Notes: generated from the letters alone by a model not told the origin. 64,000 nt of DNA from Pseudomonas kielensis (GCF_014236655.1 NZ_JACMYG010000006.1:62001-126000); one strand, 5' to 3'. Counted from the stretch's first letter, positions 36,715 through 46,139 are shown. Made by a program: numbers and translations.

Positions 36715-37710
36715 TCAGGCGAACGATGCGGTGTAGGCAAACAATGCCGGAGCGCCGCCGGTGTGCAGGAACAGGATAGGACCCTCATCGAAACGCTGGC
36801 GGCCGATTCCGTCGAGCAGACCGGCCATGGCCTTGCCGGTGTAGACCGGGTCGAGCAACAGGCCTTCCTGGCTGGCCAGCAGCTTGACCGCAGCCAGGGT
36901 GCCGGCACTCGGCTCTCCATAACGGGGGGCGAAGTACTCGTCCCACAGGTGCACCTTGAAACTCGCCGGCAACTGGATCCCCAGCAGTTCGGCGGTGCGT
37001 TCGGTCAAGCCCTGGACCTTGGGGCGCTGGTCTTCATCGGTGCGCGAGACGGTGACCCCGATCACCGGCAGCTCCGGCAGCACTTCACTCAAGGCCAATG
37101 CCAGGCCGCTGTGGGTGCCGGCACTGCCGGAGGCCAGGACCACGGCCGCAAAGTGCAGGCCGGTGTCCTTGATCTGTTCAGCCAGCTCCAGCCCCGCCCG
37201 CACATACCCCAGCGCACCCAAGGCATTGGAGCCGCCAATCGGCACCAGGTACGGCTGCTTGCCGTTGCTGCGCAGGCGCTCGGCCAAGGCTTGCAACTGT
37301 TGGTCGGCGTTGTCGAGGTTGTCCACCAACTCGACCTTGGCATCGAACAGGTCCAGCAGCAGGCGGTTGCCGTTGCCCAGGTAGTTGCTGTCATCCGTGC
37401 CGATCGGGTTTTCCAGCAGGGCGACGCAGCCCAGGCCGAGCTTTGCAGCAATCGCCGCCGTCTGGCGCACATGGTTGGACTGGATGGCCCCGGCGGTGAT
37501 CAGGGTGTCGGCGCCTTGGGCCAGTGCGTCGGCGGCCAGGTATTCGAGTTTGCGCAGCTTGTTGCCACCCATGGCCAGCGGCGTCAGGTCGTCACGCTTG
37601 ACGTAGACCTCGCGCCCCAGCCAGGTCGACAGCCGCTCGAGCTTTTCCAGGGGGGTGGCGTTGACGAGAAGATCCAGTCGGTGAAAGCGAGCGAGCTGTT
37701 GTTTGATCAT
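36715..37710 (-). CDS. dcyD: D-cysteine desulfhydrase
   Basis: PLP-dependent fold-type II enzyme of the ACC deaminase/D-cysteine desulfhydrase family, 331 residues. It degrades D-cysteine to pyruvate, ammonia and sulfide. The PLP lysine lies in [12 protein letters not shown] (about 50), with the cofactor-binding [14 protein letters not shown] and the phosphate-binding [13 protein letters not shown]. The start ATG 37710 (MIKQQLARF) matches family N-termini. In enterobacteria dcyD also neighbours the cystine importer genes, which supports the substrate. It sits 254 bp upstream of tcyJ on the same strand. Confidence 0.88.
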   Translation of the reverse strand: MIKQQLARFHRLDLLVNATPLEKLERLSTWLGREVYVKRDDLTPLAMGGNKLRKLEYLAADALAQGADTLITAGAIQSNHVRQTAAIAAKLGLGCVALLENPIGTDDSNYLGNGNRLLLDLFDAKVELVDNLDNADQQLQALAERLRSNGKQPYLVPIGGSNALGALGYVRAGLELAEQIKDTGLHFAAVVLASGSAGTHSGLALALSEVLPELPVIGVTVSRTDEDQRPKVQGLTERTAELLGIQLPASFKVHLWDEYFAPRYGEPSAGTLAAVKLLASQEGLLLDPVYTGKAMAGLLDGIGRQRFDEGPILFLHTGGAPALFAYTASFA

Positions 37711-37781
37711 GGGGCCGCACGGGTAGTAAGAGGTGTCTGGACTATAGGCAGGCCGTTTTACCCGGGCAACCGCCAATCGCT

Positions 37782-37794
37782 TATTCCTAAAAGT
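37782..37794 (+). promoter_or_regulatory. TATTCCTAAAAGT motif between dcyD and epsC
   Basis: An exact 13-base copy of the minus-strand motif at 32997-33009. Here it lies between divergent dcyD (start 37710) and the serine acetyltransferase (start 37903). Possible half-site for a sulfur regulator. Confidence 0.5.
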
Positions 37795-37902
37795 GCTGAG
37801 GCCCGCACAATTCGTTCTTAATTACCGTTTGTGACCATACCGTAAAGTGACTGCCATTCAGGCGGCCTGGCATGGGGCCGCTGCGTGCGAGGAGTTTTGA
37901 CC

Positions 37903-38829
37903 GTGAGTGAGCGTTCCAGCCATTGGCAATTACAGACCATCGTCAGCCAACTGCGCGTAGCCCGCGACCAGTGGCGTGCGCAAAATGGTCGCAGCAGCGG
38001 TGAGCAGGGTGGTCGTGAGCTGCCATCGCGCGCCGCGATGGCGGAGATCCTCGAAGCCCTCTGTGGCGCCTTGTTCCCGATGCGCCTGGGGCCGGTGGAC
38101 TTGCGCGAGGAGAGCGAGGACTTCTACGTCGGACACACCCTGGATGTGGCCTTGAATGCCCTGCTGGGCCAGGCGCGGCTGGAGTTGCGTTATGTCGCCA
38201 GGCAAACCGCCCAGGTCGATACCGAGGTCGAGGCGCGGGCCATCAATCTGATCCAGGATTTCGCCCTGGCCTTGCCCGAGCTGCGCAGCCTGCTGGACTC
38301 CGACGTGCTCGCCGCCTATCACGGCGACCCGGCAGCCCGCAGCGTCGATGAGGTATTGCTCTGCTACCCGGGGATCCTGGCGGTGATTCATCATCGCCTG
38401 GCGCATCACCTGTACCGGGCCGGCCTGCCATTGCTGGCGCGGATCAGCTCGGAAATTGCTCACTCGGCCACCGGCATCGACATCCACCCCGGCGCGCAGA
38501 TCGGCCGCAGCTTCTTCATCGACCACGGCACGGGCGTGGTGATCGGCGAGACCGCGATCATCGGCGAGCGCGTGCGCATCTATCAGGCCGTGACCCTGGG
38601 CGCCAAGCGCTTTCCGGCGGACGAGGACGGCCAGTTGCAGAAGGGGCATGCGCGTCACCCGATCGTCGAGGACGATGTGGTGATCTACGCCGGTGCGACC
38701 ATCCTTGGACGAATCACCATCGGCAAGGGCTCGAGCATCGGCGGCAACGTCTGGCTGACCCGCAGTGTGCCGCCTGGGAGCAACCTGACCCAGGCCAATC
38801 TGCAGCATGATGATGGGACGCAGAAGTAA
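37903..38829 (+). CDS. epsC: Serine O-acetyltransferase (EpsC type)
   Basis: Makes O-acetylserine from serine and acetyl-CoA, the carbon acceptor for sulfide in cysteine synthesis. It has 308 residues, an N-terminal helical domain (about 1-165) and a C-terminal left-handed beta helix of hexapeptide repeats (about 190-300). The active-site blocks are IDIHPGAQIGRSFFIDHGTG, IGETAIIGERVRIYQAVTLGAKRF and HARHPIVEDDVVIYAGATILG, written here in part. The start is GTG 37903 with GGAG at 37891-37894; an in-frame TTG at 37897 is too close to that RBS. It is longer than the classic CysE (about 270). Confidence 0.9.
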   Translation: MSERSSHWQLQTIVSQLRVARDQWRAQNGRSSGEQGGRELPSRAAMAEILEALCGALFPMRLGPVDLREESEDFYVGHTLDVALNALLGQARLELRYVARQTAQVDTEVEARAINLIQDFALALPELRSLLDSDVLAAYHGDPAARSVDEVLLCYPGILAVIHHRLAHHLYRAGLPLLARISSEIAHSATGIDIHPGAQIGRSFFIDHGTGVVIGETAIIGERVRIYQAVTLGAKRFPADEDGQLQKGHARHPIVEDDVVIYAGATILGRITIGKGSSIGGNVWLTRSVPPGSNLTQANLQHDDGTQK

Positions 38830-39211
38830 GCCTGCGGAGTCTTTTGATCCTGGGTTTGGGGGGATCCGCTGCTGCGGTGATGGCGGCTTAGGGTTCCGCC
38901 CTTACCCCTGACCCACCGCCATCCCGGGCAAGCCCGCTTTCACAGGGGGGGTGATCCCCGTTAAATCGTGGATGGCCATTTGCTCAATATCCGTTGAACG
39001 ATTCCGCTCAACCTCACGTCATACCCTTCCTTGAGCTAGCGTACGACAGTACCGCCGAGCCTTGGAATTAGTCCTTAGTGCCCTATCCATGTTTAACTTG
39101 AACGTTCATTCAAGTTAAACCGGTGGTTCGCTGCCCGCTCACAACAGGAGGCTTGCCTTTGCTGAGTCCGAAATTTACAGCCATGTTTTACCCACAGAAG
39201 GTGCACCGTCC
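38830..39211. other. Intergenic region: REP and betT promoter
   Basis: No gene is seen in these 382 bp. A REP-like hairpin, CGGGC-AA-GCCCG, lies at 38925-38936. The second half contains the long palindrome at 39091-39120 in front of betT. Confidence 0.6.
39091..39120 (+). promoter_or_regulatory. BetI-like operator before betT
   Basis: Perfect 12-bp inverted arms, GTTTAACTTGAA and TTCAAGTTAAAC, flank CGTTCA. The core TTGAACGTTCA resembles known BetI boxes for choline-responsive repression. It lies about 90 bp upstream of the betT ATG. Confidence 0.75.
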
Positions 39212-41212
39212 ATGAGTGCATCCGCTACCCCTCCCAGCGGTCAAATCCGCATGAATCCGCCGGTGTTTTATTTCGCGGCGAGTTTCATCCTGCTGTTCGG
39301 CCTGGTGGTGATCGCCTTCCCGCAGCAGTCCGGTGCCTGGCTCCTGGCGGCACAAAACTGGGCGGCCAACACGGTCGGCTGGTACTACATGCTGGCAATG
39401 ACCCTGTATCTGGTCTTCGTGGTGGTCACCGCCTTGTCTGGCTACGGCAAGATCAAGCTCGGTGCCGACCACGACGAGCCCGAATTCAGTTACCTGTCCT
39501 GGGCCGGCATGTTGTTCGCCGCCGGGATCAGTATCACGCTGTTTTTCTTCTGCGTTTCCGAACCCCTGACGCATCTGTCGCTACCGCCCCAGGGCGAAGC
39601 CGGCACGGCCGATGCGGCGCGCCAGGCGATGCAGATTCTGTTCCTGCACTGGGGCCTGCACGGCTGGGGGGTGTTCGCCTTTGTCGGCATGGCCCTGGCG
39701 TACTTCGCCTACCGGCACAACCTGCCGCTGGCCCTGCGTTCGGCGCTGTACCCGCTGATCGGCAAGCGCATCAACGGCCCGATCGGCTACGCGGTGGATG
39801 GCTTTGGCATTATCGCCACGGTGTTCGGCCTGGGCGCGGACATGGGCTTTGGGGTGCTGCACCTCAACTCCGGCCTCGATTACCTGTTTGGCGTCGCGCA
39901 CACCCAGTGGGTCCAGGTCGGGCTGATCACCTTGATGATGGGCGCGGCGATTATCGTTGCCGTCGCGGGTGTGGATAAGGGCGTGCGGGTGATGTCCGAC
40001 ATCAACATGCTGCTGGCCTGCGCGCTGTTGCTGTTCGTGTTGTTCGCCGGCCCCACCCAGCACCTGCTCAATACCTTGATCCAGAACCTTGGCGACTACC
40101 TCGGCGCCTTGCCGATGAAGAGCTTCGACCTCTACGCCTACGACAAACCCAGCGACTGGCTGGGCGGCTGGACGGTGTTCTATTGGGCCTGGTGGATTGC
40201 ATGGTCGCCCTTTGTCGGGCTGTTCATTGCGCGGATCTCCCGTGGCCGGACCATCCGTGAATTTGTCTTCGGTGTGTTGCTGATTCCACTTGGCTTCACC
40301 CTGGCGTGGATGTCGATCTTCGGCAACAGCGCCATCGACCAGGTGCTCAACCACGGCATGAGCGAGCTCGGCATGTCGGCCATCGAAAACCCGTCGATGA
40401 CCCTGTACCTGCTGCTGGAAACCTACCCGTGGAGCAAGACGGTGATCGCCGTGACGGTGTTCATCAGCTTCGTGTTTTTTGTGACCTCCGCCGACTCCGG
40501 CACCGTGGTGCTCTCGACGCTGTCGGCCAAGGGCGGCAATGCCGATGAAGACGGGCCGAAATGGCTGCGGGTGTTCTGGGGGGCGATGACCGCGCTGGTG
40601 ACCAGTGCGCTGTTGTTCGCCGGCAGCATCGACTCGTTGAAATCGGCGGTGGTCCTGACCTCGCTGCCGTTCTCGATGATTCTGCTGTTGATGATGTGGG
40701 GGCTGCACAAGGCGTTCTACCTTGAGTCGCAGAAGAAAATTGCGCAGATGCACTCCCTGGCGCCGGTCTCGACCTCGCGCCGTGGCAAGGGCGGCTGGCG
40801 CCAGCGCTTGAGTCAGGCCGTGCACTTCCCGTCCCGCGATGAGGTGTATCGCTTCCTCGAGACCACGGTGCGCCCGGCGATCGAGGAAGTGACGGCGGTG
40901 TTCGTCGAGAAAGGGGTGAACGTGGTCGCGCAGCCGGACCCGGCCAACGACAGCGTCAGCCTGGAAATCGGTCATGGCGACCAGCACCCGTTCATCTACC
41001 AGGTGCAGATGCGCGGCTACTTCACGCCGTCGTTCGCCCGTGGCGGCATGGGCCCCAAGGAGCTGCGCAACCGCCGTTACTACCGCGCCGAAGTGCACTT
41101 GAGCGAGGGCAGTCAGGACTACGACCTGATGGGCTACACCAAGGAGCAGATCATCAACGACATCCTCGACCAGTACGAGCGCCACATGCAGTTCCTGCAT
41201 CTGGTGCGTTGA
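39212..41212 (+). CDS. betT: BCCT-family choline/betaine transporter
   Basis: A 666-residue sodium- or proton-coupled transporter with about 12 helices (20-510). The substrate-site tryptophans lie in FYWAWWIAWSPFVGLFIARISRGRTIREF (about 318-346, shown in part). The roughly 150-residue C-terminal cytoplasmic tail (HFPSRDEVYRFLETTVRPAIEEV and HPFIYQVQMRGYF) is typical of osmosensing BetT. It would bring in choline for glycine betaine synthesis or osmoprotection. A BetI-type palindrome upstream suggests choline control even though betIBA is not nearby. Confidence 0.88.
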   Translation: MSASATPPSGQIRMNPPVFYFAASFILLFGLVVIAFPQQSGAWLLAAQNWAANTVGWYYMLAMTLYLVFVVVTALSGYGKIKLGADHDEPEFSYLSWAGMLFAAGISITLFFFCVSEPLTHLSLPPQGEAGTADAARQAMQILFLHWGLHGWGVFAFVGMALAYFAYRHNLPLALRSALYPLIGKRINGPIGYAVDGFGIIATVFGLGADMGFGVLHLNSGLDYLFGVAHTQWVQVGLITLMMGAAIIVAVAGVDKGVRVMSDINMLLACALLLFVLFAGPTQHLLNTLIQNLGDYLGALPMKSFDLYAYDKPSDWLGGWTVFYWAWWIAWSPFVGLFIARISRGRTIREFVFGVLLIPLGFTLAWMSIFGNSAIDQVLNHGMSELGMSAIENPSMTLYLLLETYPWSKTVIAVTVFISFVFFVTSADSGTVVLSTLSAKGGNADEDGPKWLRVFWGAMTALVTSALLFAGSIDSLKSAVVLTSLPFSMILLLMMWGLHKAFYLESQKKIAQMHSLAPVSTSRRGKGGWRQRLSQAVHFPSRDEVYRFLETTVRPAIEEVTAVFVEKGVNVVAQPDPANDSVSLEIGHGDQHPFIYQVQMRGYFTPSFARGGMGPKELRNRRYYRAEVHLSEGSQDYDLMGYTKEQIINDILDQYERHMQFLHLVR

Positions 41213-41227
41213 GCGGGGCCGGGCTGC

Positions 41228-41485
41228 TCAGGTGTTGCTCATGGTCATGAACAACACCAGGGCAGCCACCGGCACGGCAAACACCATGAACCCCACCATC
41301 AACTCATGGATCACTGAGTGCCCGGCAACCATCACGCCGATGGCGCCGTTGATCGTCGTCAGCGCCAGCCACAGCACGATAAAGCTGTAGGTCAGGGTCT
41401 GTGGGCTGAAGCCCAGCTGCTGGCCGATGAACAGCATCAGCGCCAGCAGGGCCAGGCCGAAGGCGATAATGATGGTGCTGTGCAT
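41228..41485 (-). CDS. Small three-helix membrane protein
   Basis: An 85-residue very hydrophobic protein with three predicted membrane helices (about 4-22, 30-50 and 60-80) and almost no charged residues. No motif is recognised. It converges on betT with only 15 bp between stops. AGGAG lies upstream of its ATG. Function unknown; coding is supported by the RBS and by the clean membrane-protein composition. Confidence 0.65.
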   Translation of the reverse strand: MHSTIIIAFGLALLALMLFIGQQLGFSPQTLTYSFIVLWLALTTINGAIGVMVAGHSVIHELMVGFMVFAVPVAALVLFMTMSNT

Positions 41486-41780
41486 GGTTGTGCGCTCCTG
41501 TGCGTCCTATCGAGCATAGGCGTGCTTCGCCCAAATGCGGTTTAGACCTGCGTGTCGCCAGCCTGATCCAGTGCCCGCACAACCGACACATGGCGCCACG
41601 GGTTCGGGTATTTGTCGATTGGTTGGCTGAGGTGTTCGCGCAGGCGCGTTAGCCGGTGGTCTGGAAAACAATCGCTGGTTTGCGCCCGGCTGTTCTATAT
41701 CTTAGTGTGTATCGTGTGTATTGATCCGTATGCCTGTCGCGTACAGTTGTCATCGACGCTGATGACAAAGGGCGAAGGTG
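41486..41780. promoter_or_regulatory. hicAB upstream region
   Basis: No gene is seen. Just before hicA is a perfect inverted repeat, TTGTCATC (41747-41754) and GATGACAA (41761-41768), with a 6-base centre: a good candidate autoregulatory operator. Confidence 0.6.
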
Positions 41781-41963
41781 ATGCGCAGTCGAGAAATGAT
41801 CAGGATGATCGAAGAGGACGGTTGGTATTGGGTGGCAACTAAAGGCAGCCACCATCAATACAAACATCCGCGCAAACCAGGGAGAGTGACGATCAAGCAC
41901 CCTGACGCGGATCTGCCCAAGGGAACAATTAACAGTGTTTTGAAACAGGCGGGCCTGAAATGA
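41781..41963 (+). CDS. hicA: HicA mRNA interferase toxin
   Basis: A 60-residue double-stranded-RNA-binding-fold RNase toxin. Typical HicA features: an N-terminal helix MRSREMIRMIEEDGW, the catalytic His region TKGSHHQYKHP, then RVTIKHPDADLPKGTINSVLKQAG. It would cleave mRNA when not held by HicB. ATG 41781 was chosen; the adjacent in-frame GTG at 41778 would add one residue. It overlaps the long form of hicB by 4 bp. Confidence 0.9.
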   Translation: MRSREMIRMIEEDGWYWVATKGSHHQYKHPRKPGRVTIKHPDADLPKGTINSVLKQAGLK

Positions 41964-42019
41964 ACCCGCAATCTATCGATAAAAGTCCCGATGAGGGCGG
42001 ATTGGAAGGGGCTATCTCC

Positions 42020-42421
42020 ATGAAATTCCCAGTCGTGCTACACAAGGATCCCGACTCCGATTACGGCGTGATTATCCCGGATGTCGGCGGTTGTTTCTCC
42101 GCGGGTGAGACGGTTGCGCAGGCGTTGGATAACGTCAAAGAGGCACTGGCGCTGCATTACGAAGGGTTGGTCGCCGATGGCGATCCGTTACCCCAGGTGC
42201 ATGAGATTGACCAACACTTCCAGAACCCGGATTACGCTGGGGGGATTTGGGCGGTGGTGGAATTTGACGTGACCCCGTATTTCGGCAAATCAGTGCGGTT
42301 TAACGCAACGTTGCCGGAGCAGTTGCTTGAGCGCATCGACCAGACCGTGAGGCGCGATCAGCGCTACAGCTCGCGTTCCGGTTTTTTGGCCGCGGCGGCT
42401 TTACGTGAGTTATCGGTTTAA
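42020..42421 (+). CDS. hicB: HicB antitoxin
   Basis: A 133-residue antitoxin: a partial RNase-H-like fold (MKFPVVLHKDPDSDYGVIIPDVGGCFSAGET shown in part) followed by a C-terminal ribbon-helix-helix DNA-binding part (RFNATLPEQLLERIDQTV and SRSGFLAAAALREL). It binds HicA and should repress the operon. ATG 42020 follows an excellent RBS, GGAAGGGG (42004-42011), and matches typical family N-termini. An in-frame ATG at 41960, overlapping hicA, would give a 153-residue form; both may be used. Confidence 0.9.
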   Translation: MKFPVVLHKDPDSDYGVIIPDVGGCFSAGETVAQALDNVKEALALHYEGLVADGDPLPQVHEIDQHFQNPDYAGGIWAVVEFDVTPYFGKSVRFNATLPEQLLERIDQTVRRDQRYSSRSGFLAAAALRELSV

Positions 42422-42476
42422 ACGCTGGGCCGGCCTGAGCAAAAAGCCAATCGTTGCCGCCCCGGCAACGATTCAG

Positions 42477-43313
42477 TTAAAACGGCACATCCCCCAGCAC
42501 CGTGGCCCGATGCATCACCCGCCGGGCCGGGCGGTAGTCGTCCACTGCGAAGTGCTGGGTCACGCGGTTGTCCCAGAAGGCCACGTCGTCGGTCTGCCAG
42601 CGCCAGCGGATGGTGAATTCCGGGCGGGTGGCGTGGGCGAACAGCAGCTTGAGGATGGCTTCGCTTTCGCTGTCCGAGAGCTCATTGATCCGGGTCGTGA
42701 AACCTTCATTGACGAACAGCGATTTGCGCCCGCTGACCGGGTGCGTGCGGATCACCGGGTGTGACAGCGGTGGGTTTTTCTTGCGCGTGGCTTCCCATTG
42801 TTCGAGCGCTTGCGGGGTGTTGCCAAAGCGCTCCAGGGGGAAGGATTTGACGAAGTCGTGGGTGGCGCTCAATCCCTGCAACAGGACCTTGAGGGGCTCG
42901 GACAGGGCCTCATAGGCCGCGATGCCGCTGGCCCACAGGGTGTCGCCACCGAAGGCTGGCAGCAGCTTGGCACTGAGTACCGCGCCCAGGGCCGGCGTCG
43001 GCAGGAAGGTCACGTCGGTGTGCCAGACGGCGTTGTCGCGCACATCGGTTTGGGCAGTGTCGAGGATCAGCACTTCAGGCTGTTCCGGTACGTTGGGGTA
43101 GATCGGGTGAATGTGCAGGTCGCCGAAGTTGGCGGCAAAACGCGCCTGTTGCTCTGGGGTAATCGGTTGATCGCGAAAGAACAGCACCTGATGCTTGAGC
43201 AGGGCTTGCTCGATGGCGTCGCGCTGTTCGACGTTCAGGGGCTGGGCAATATCGACGCCACTGATCTGCGCGCCGAGGGCATGGCTCAAAGGGGTGATGG
43301 TCAGGCGGCTCAT
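42477..43313 (-). CDS. tauD: Taurine dioxygenase
   Basis: Fe(II)/2-oxoglutarate dioxygenase, 278 residues, that hydroxylates taurine to release sulfite and aminoacetaldehyde. The iron triad is visible: His98 and Asp100 in WHTDVTF, and His254 in TQHFAVDDY; the 2-oxoglutarate Arg is Arg269. Spacing matches E. coli TauD (99, 101, 255, 270). It is the last gene of tauABCD, 44 bp after tauC. Confidence 0.95.
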   Translation of the reverse strand: MSRLTITPLSHALGAQISGVDIAQPLNVEQRDAIEQALLKHQVLFFRDQPITPEQQARFAANFGDLHIHPIYPNVPEQPEVLILDTAQTDVRDNAVWHTDVTFLPTPALGAVLSAKLLPAFGGDTLWASGIAAYEALSEPLKVLLQGLSATHDFVKSFPLERFGNTPQALEQWEATRKKNPPLSHPVIRTHPVSGRKSLFVNEGFTTRINELSDSESEAILKLLFAHATRPEFTIRWRWQTDDVAFWDNRVTQHFAVDDYRPARRVMHRATVLGDVPF

Positions 43314-43357
43314 GGGGCTCTCTTCAATCCGGGTGCCGACGTGTCGGCATAGTCAAT

Positions 43358-44197
43358 TCAATGGGTCTGGCCGTGCCACGGCACCAGTTTGCGTTGCAGG
43401 GCACGCAGGCCCATCTCCATGGCAAAGGCAATCAGTGCGATCACCAGGATGCCCAGGACCACGACGTCGGTGACCAGGAACTGCGCGGCCGACTGCACCA
43501 TGAAACCCAGGCCGCTGGTGGCGGCAATCAGTTCGGCGGCGACCAGGGTCGACCAGCCCACACCCAGGCCGATGCGTACACCGGTGAGGATGTCCGGCAA
43601 GGCGCTGGGCAAGATCACGTGGCGAATCAGTTGTCCCCGGGTGGCGCCCAGCGACTGCGCGGCGCGCAATTTGGTCGGGTCGACGGTGCGTACGCCAGTG
43701 GCGGTGGCGATGGCAATCGGAGCAAAGATCGCCAGGTAGATCAGCAGGACCTTGGACAACTCGCCGATGCCGCACCAGATCACGATCAGGGGCAGATAGG
43801 CCAATGGTGGAATTGGCCGGTAGAACTCGATCAGCGGATCAAGCACGCCCCGGGCGATGCGGTTGTGACCGATGGCAATGCCCACCGGTACGGCGGTCAG
43901 CACGGCAAATCCCAGGCCCAGGCCGATACGCTCAAGGCTGGCGCCCAGGTGTTGCCACAAGGTTGCGTCCATATAGCCGCTGGTGGCCAGCAACCACCCC
44001 TTTTGCAGCACCGCCGAGGGGGGCGGCAGGAACAGTGGCTCGATCAGGCCCGTTGCGGTCACGGCCCACCACAGCGTGATCAGGCTGACCAGGGTCAGGA
44101 CGCTGATCCAGCGGGTGCCCAGGCGGCGCCGCAGTGGCGGGGGGCTGGCCGGGCCGGATGTCTTGGTCGATGCAGGCGCAATCTCATAGGTACTCAT
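43358..44197 (-). CDS. tauC: Taurine ABC transporter permease
   Basis: A 279-residue inner-membrane permease of the TauC/SsuC group with about six helices after a Pro-rich cytoplasmic N-terminus. The docking loop is [21 protein letters not shown] (about 157-177, the EAA-equivalent). It forms the channel for taurine uptake with TauB. It overlaps tauB by 4 bp (ATGA), giving tight coupling. Confidence 0.94.
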   Translation of the reverse strand: MSTYEIAPASTKTSGPASPPPLRRRLGTRWISVLTLVSLITLWWAVTATGLIEPLFLPPPSAVLQKGWLLATSGYMDATLWQHLGASLERIGLGLGFAVLTAVPVGIAIGHNRIARGVLDPLIEFYRPIPPLAYLPLIVIWCGIGELSKVLLIYLAIFAPIAIATATGVRTVDPTKLRAAQSLGATRGQLIRHVILPSALPDILTGVRIGLGVGWSTLVAAELIAATSGLGFMVQSAAQFLVTDVVVLGILVIALIAFAMEMGLRALQRKLVPWHGQTH

Positions 44198-44988
44198 GCG
44201 CGCTCCTGCCGCTGGGCGGCGCTGCGTTGCGAGAACACACGGGCAAGCACGTGTTCGCGGGTTTCGATGAAGCGCGGGTCGGATTTGATCGCCCGTGCCG
44301 ATTCGCCGGCGGCATACCGCTGACCGAAATCCAATGCCAGGCGTTCGACGATTTGCCCGGGGTTGGGCGCCAGCAGAATCAGGTCGGTGGCCAGGAACAC
44401 TGCCTCTTCGATGTCGTGGGTAATCAGGAACACCGGCTTGGCGGTACGTCGCCAGACTTGCAGCAACAGCTCCTGCATCTGTTCGCGGGTGAACGCGTCG
44501 AGGGCGCCGAAGGGTTCGTCCATCAGCAGCACTCGCGGGTCGGCCGCGAGGGCGCGAGCCAGGCCGACGCGCTGTTTCTGGCCGCCCGAGAGCTGCCAGA
44601 TGCGTCGGCTGTCAAAGCCGGCGAGGTCGACCAGGGCGAGCATTTCCCGCGCCCGGACTTCACGCTGGGCGCGGGGGACGCCGGCCAGTTCCAGGCCGAA
44701 ACCCACGTTGGCCAGCACGTCCTGCCAAGGCAGTAATGCATCGTCCTGGAACACCACGCCGCGTTCGGCACCTGGGCCTTTGACGGGGGCGCCGTCGAGG
44801 GTGATGCGCCCGGCGCTGGGTTGGACAAAACCGGCGATCAGGTTCAACAGCGAGGTCTTGCCACTGCCGGACGGGCCGAGGGCGACCAGCAGTTGCTGGG
44901 GCCCCAGGGTCAAGGAAATATCCGCCAGTACCGGCTCCGGGCTGCCTGGGTACTGTGCGCTGATGCGCTCCAGCTGTAGCAAGGCCAT
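44194..44988 (-). CDS. tauB: Taurine ABC transporter ATPase
   Basis: A 264-residue ATPase: Walker [11 protein letters not shown]-loop [10 protein letters not shown], signature [15 protein letters not shown], Walker [15 protein letters not shown]. The Q-loop form [10 protein letters not shown] is characteristic of the taurine/sulfonate branch. It lies 15 bp downstream of tauA in the same minus-strand operon. Confidence 0.94.
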   Translation of the reverse strand: MALLQLERISAQYPGSPEPVLADISLTLGPQQLLVALGPSGSGKTSLLNLIAGFVQPSAGRITLDGAPVKGPGAERGVVFQDDALLPWQDVLANVGFGLELAGVPRAQREVRAREMLALVDLAGFDSRRIWQLSGGQKQRVGLARALAADPRVLLMDEPFGALDAFTREQMQELLLQVWRRTAKPVFLITHDIEEAVFLATDLILLAPNPGQIVERLALDFGQRYAAGESARAIKSDPRFIETREHVLARVFSQRSAAQRQERA

Positions 44989-45003
44989 CGCGATGCACTC
45001 CGA

Positions 45004-45984
45004 TCAGTGGGTGATGTATTGGGCGCTGACGTAGGGCGCGTAGTCCGGTAGCACGGCTTCGACCTTGCCTTGTTCCTTGAGGAAGGTGGCGGTGTCGGTA
45101 ATGGCCTTGGTGGTCGGTGCGCCCAGGGTGATCACCTGGTCAGCCGCCAGCGGGTAGACGTTGCCTTGCAGCAGCAGCGGAATGTCGCTGGCCTTGGCCC
45201 CGGACAGTTTCACCAGCTTGTCGACGTTGCCCTGATTGGCGAGCCAGGCTTGCGGGTCTTTGCGGTAGTCGGCGTAGGCGTCGAGGGTGACTTTGGCGAA
45301 GGCGGTGACGATTTGCGGGTGCTTCTCGGCGAAGTCCTTGCGCACGATCCAGGCGTCGAAGGTCGGAGCGCCGAACTTGGCCAGTTCGCCGGAAGTGATC
45401 AGCACCTTGCCGTTTTCCTTGGCGACGCCCAGGGCTGGGTCCCAGACGTAGGTGGCGTCGATGTCACCCCGTTTCCACGCGGCGATGATCGCTGGCGGAG
45501 CGAGGTTGAGTACGGTGACTGTCGACGGATCGATGTTCCAGTGCTTGAGTGCGGCGAGCAGGCTGTAGTGACCGGTGGAGACAAAGGGGACGGCGATCTT
45601 TTTGCCGACCAGGTCTTGTGGGGTCTTGATCCCGGAACCGTCGCGGGCGACCAGGGCTTCGGCGCCGCCGATCTGGGTGGCGATAAGGAACGTCTGGACC
45701 GGAACTTTGCGGGTGATTGCCGCAGTCAGCGGGCTGGAACCCAGGTAGCCGATCTGCACGTCGCCGGAAGCGATGGCGGCGATGATGTCGGCACCGTTGT
45801 CGAATTTGCGCCAGTCGATCTTGGCGTTGGTGGCTTTTTCGTAGGCGCCGTCGGCCTGAGCCACTTTGGCCGGGTCAACGGTGGTTTGGTAGGCGACGGT
45901 GACGTCGGCCGCCTGGGCGAAAAAGCTCGCCGCGGCCAGGGATGCGGCCGCCAGGAGGCGTAGGGGGAAGTGCAGTTTCATCAT
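45004..45984 (-). CDS. tauA: Taurine-binding periplasmic protein
   Basis: A 326-residue substrate-binding protein with a signal peptide cleaved near AQA-AD (about 26). It has typical TauA blocks: VTVAYQTTVDPAKVAQADG, DWRKFDNGADIIAAIASGDV, IGYLGSSPLTAAI and DATYVWDPALG. First gene of tauABCD. Two adjacent ATG codons (45984 and 45981) follow GAGGA; either may be used. An AT-rich palindrome lies just upstream and probably mediates sulfur-starvation control. Confidence 0.94.
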   Translation of the reverse strand: MMKLHFPLRLLAAASLAAASFFAQAADVTVAYQTTVDPAKVAQADGAYEKATNAKIDWRKFDNGADIIAAIASGDVQIGYLGSSPLTAAITRKVPVQTFLIATQIGGAEALVARDGSGIKTPQDLVGKKIAVPFVSTGHYSLLAALKHWNIDPSTVTVLNLAPPAIIAAWKRGDIDATYVWDPALGVAKENGKVLITSGELAKFGAPTFDAWIVRKDFAEKHPQIVTAFAKVTLDAYADYRKDPQAWLANQGNVDKLVKLSGAKASDIPLLLQGNVYPLAADQVITLGAPTTKAITDTATFLKEQGKVEAVLPDYAPYVSAQYITH

Positions 45985-46040
45985 CAAGTCCTCATCAGGC
46001 GGCCGGGATTTCGGCGAGTGATGAGACTAAATGATCTAAG

Positions 46041-46069
46041 AATTCGAAAATAAATAACTTTTTCGAATT
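46041..46069 (-). promoter_or_regulatory. Palindromic operator before tauABCD
   Basis: Perfect 10-bp inverted arms, AATTCGAAAA (46041-46050) and TTTTCGAATT (46060-46069), with a 9-bp spacer, about 60 bp upstream of tauA in an AT-rich stretch. It recalls the oscA palindrome in layout (AATTC/GAATT versus ATTC/GAAT outer ends). Candidate CysB/Cbl-type site, by inference. Confidence 0.6.
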
Positions 46070-46081
46070 AGCTTATGAGGC

Positions 46082-46126
46082 AAAAGATCGCAGTCTGTGG
46101 GCGTTGCCGCAGGCTGCGATCTTTTT
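46082..46126 (-). terminator. Terminator-like hairpin after gshA
   Basis: AAAAGATCGCAG (46082-46093) and CTGCGATCTTTT (46114-46125) form perfect 12-bp arms around a GC-rich loop. On the minus strand it follows the gshA stop and ends in T-rich sequence. The GATCGCAG...CTGCGATC core is also a common fluorescens-group repeat. Confidence 0.75.
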
Positions 46127-46139
46127 CCCGGGGTGTCGC

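Noticed and set aside
39581..41200. 539-codon minus-strand frame opposite betT
   Set aside because: Antisense to a clear BCCT transporter; His/Gln-rich shadow.
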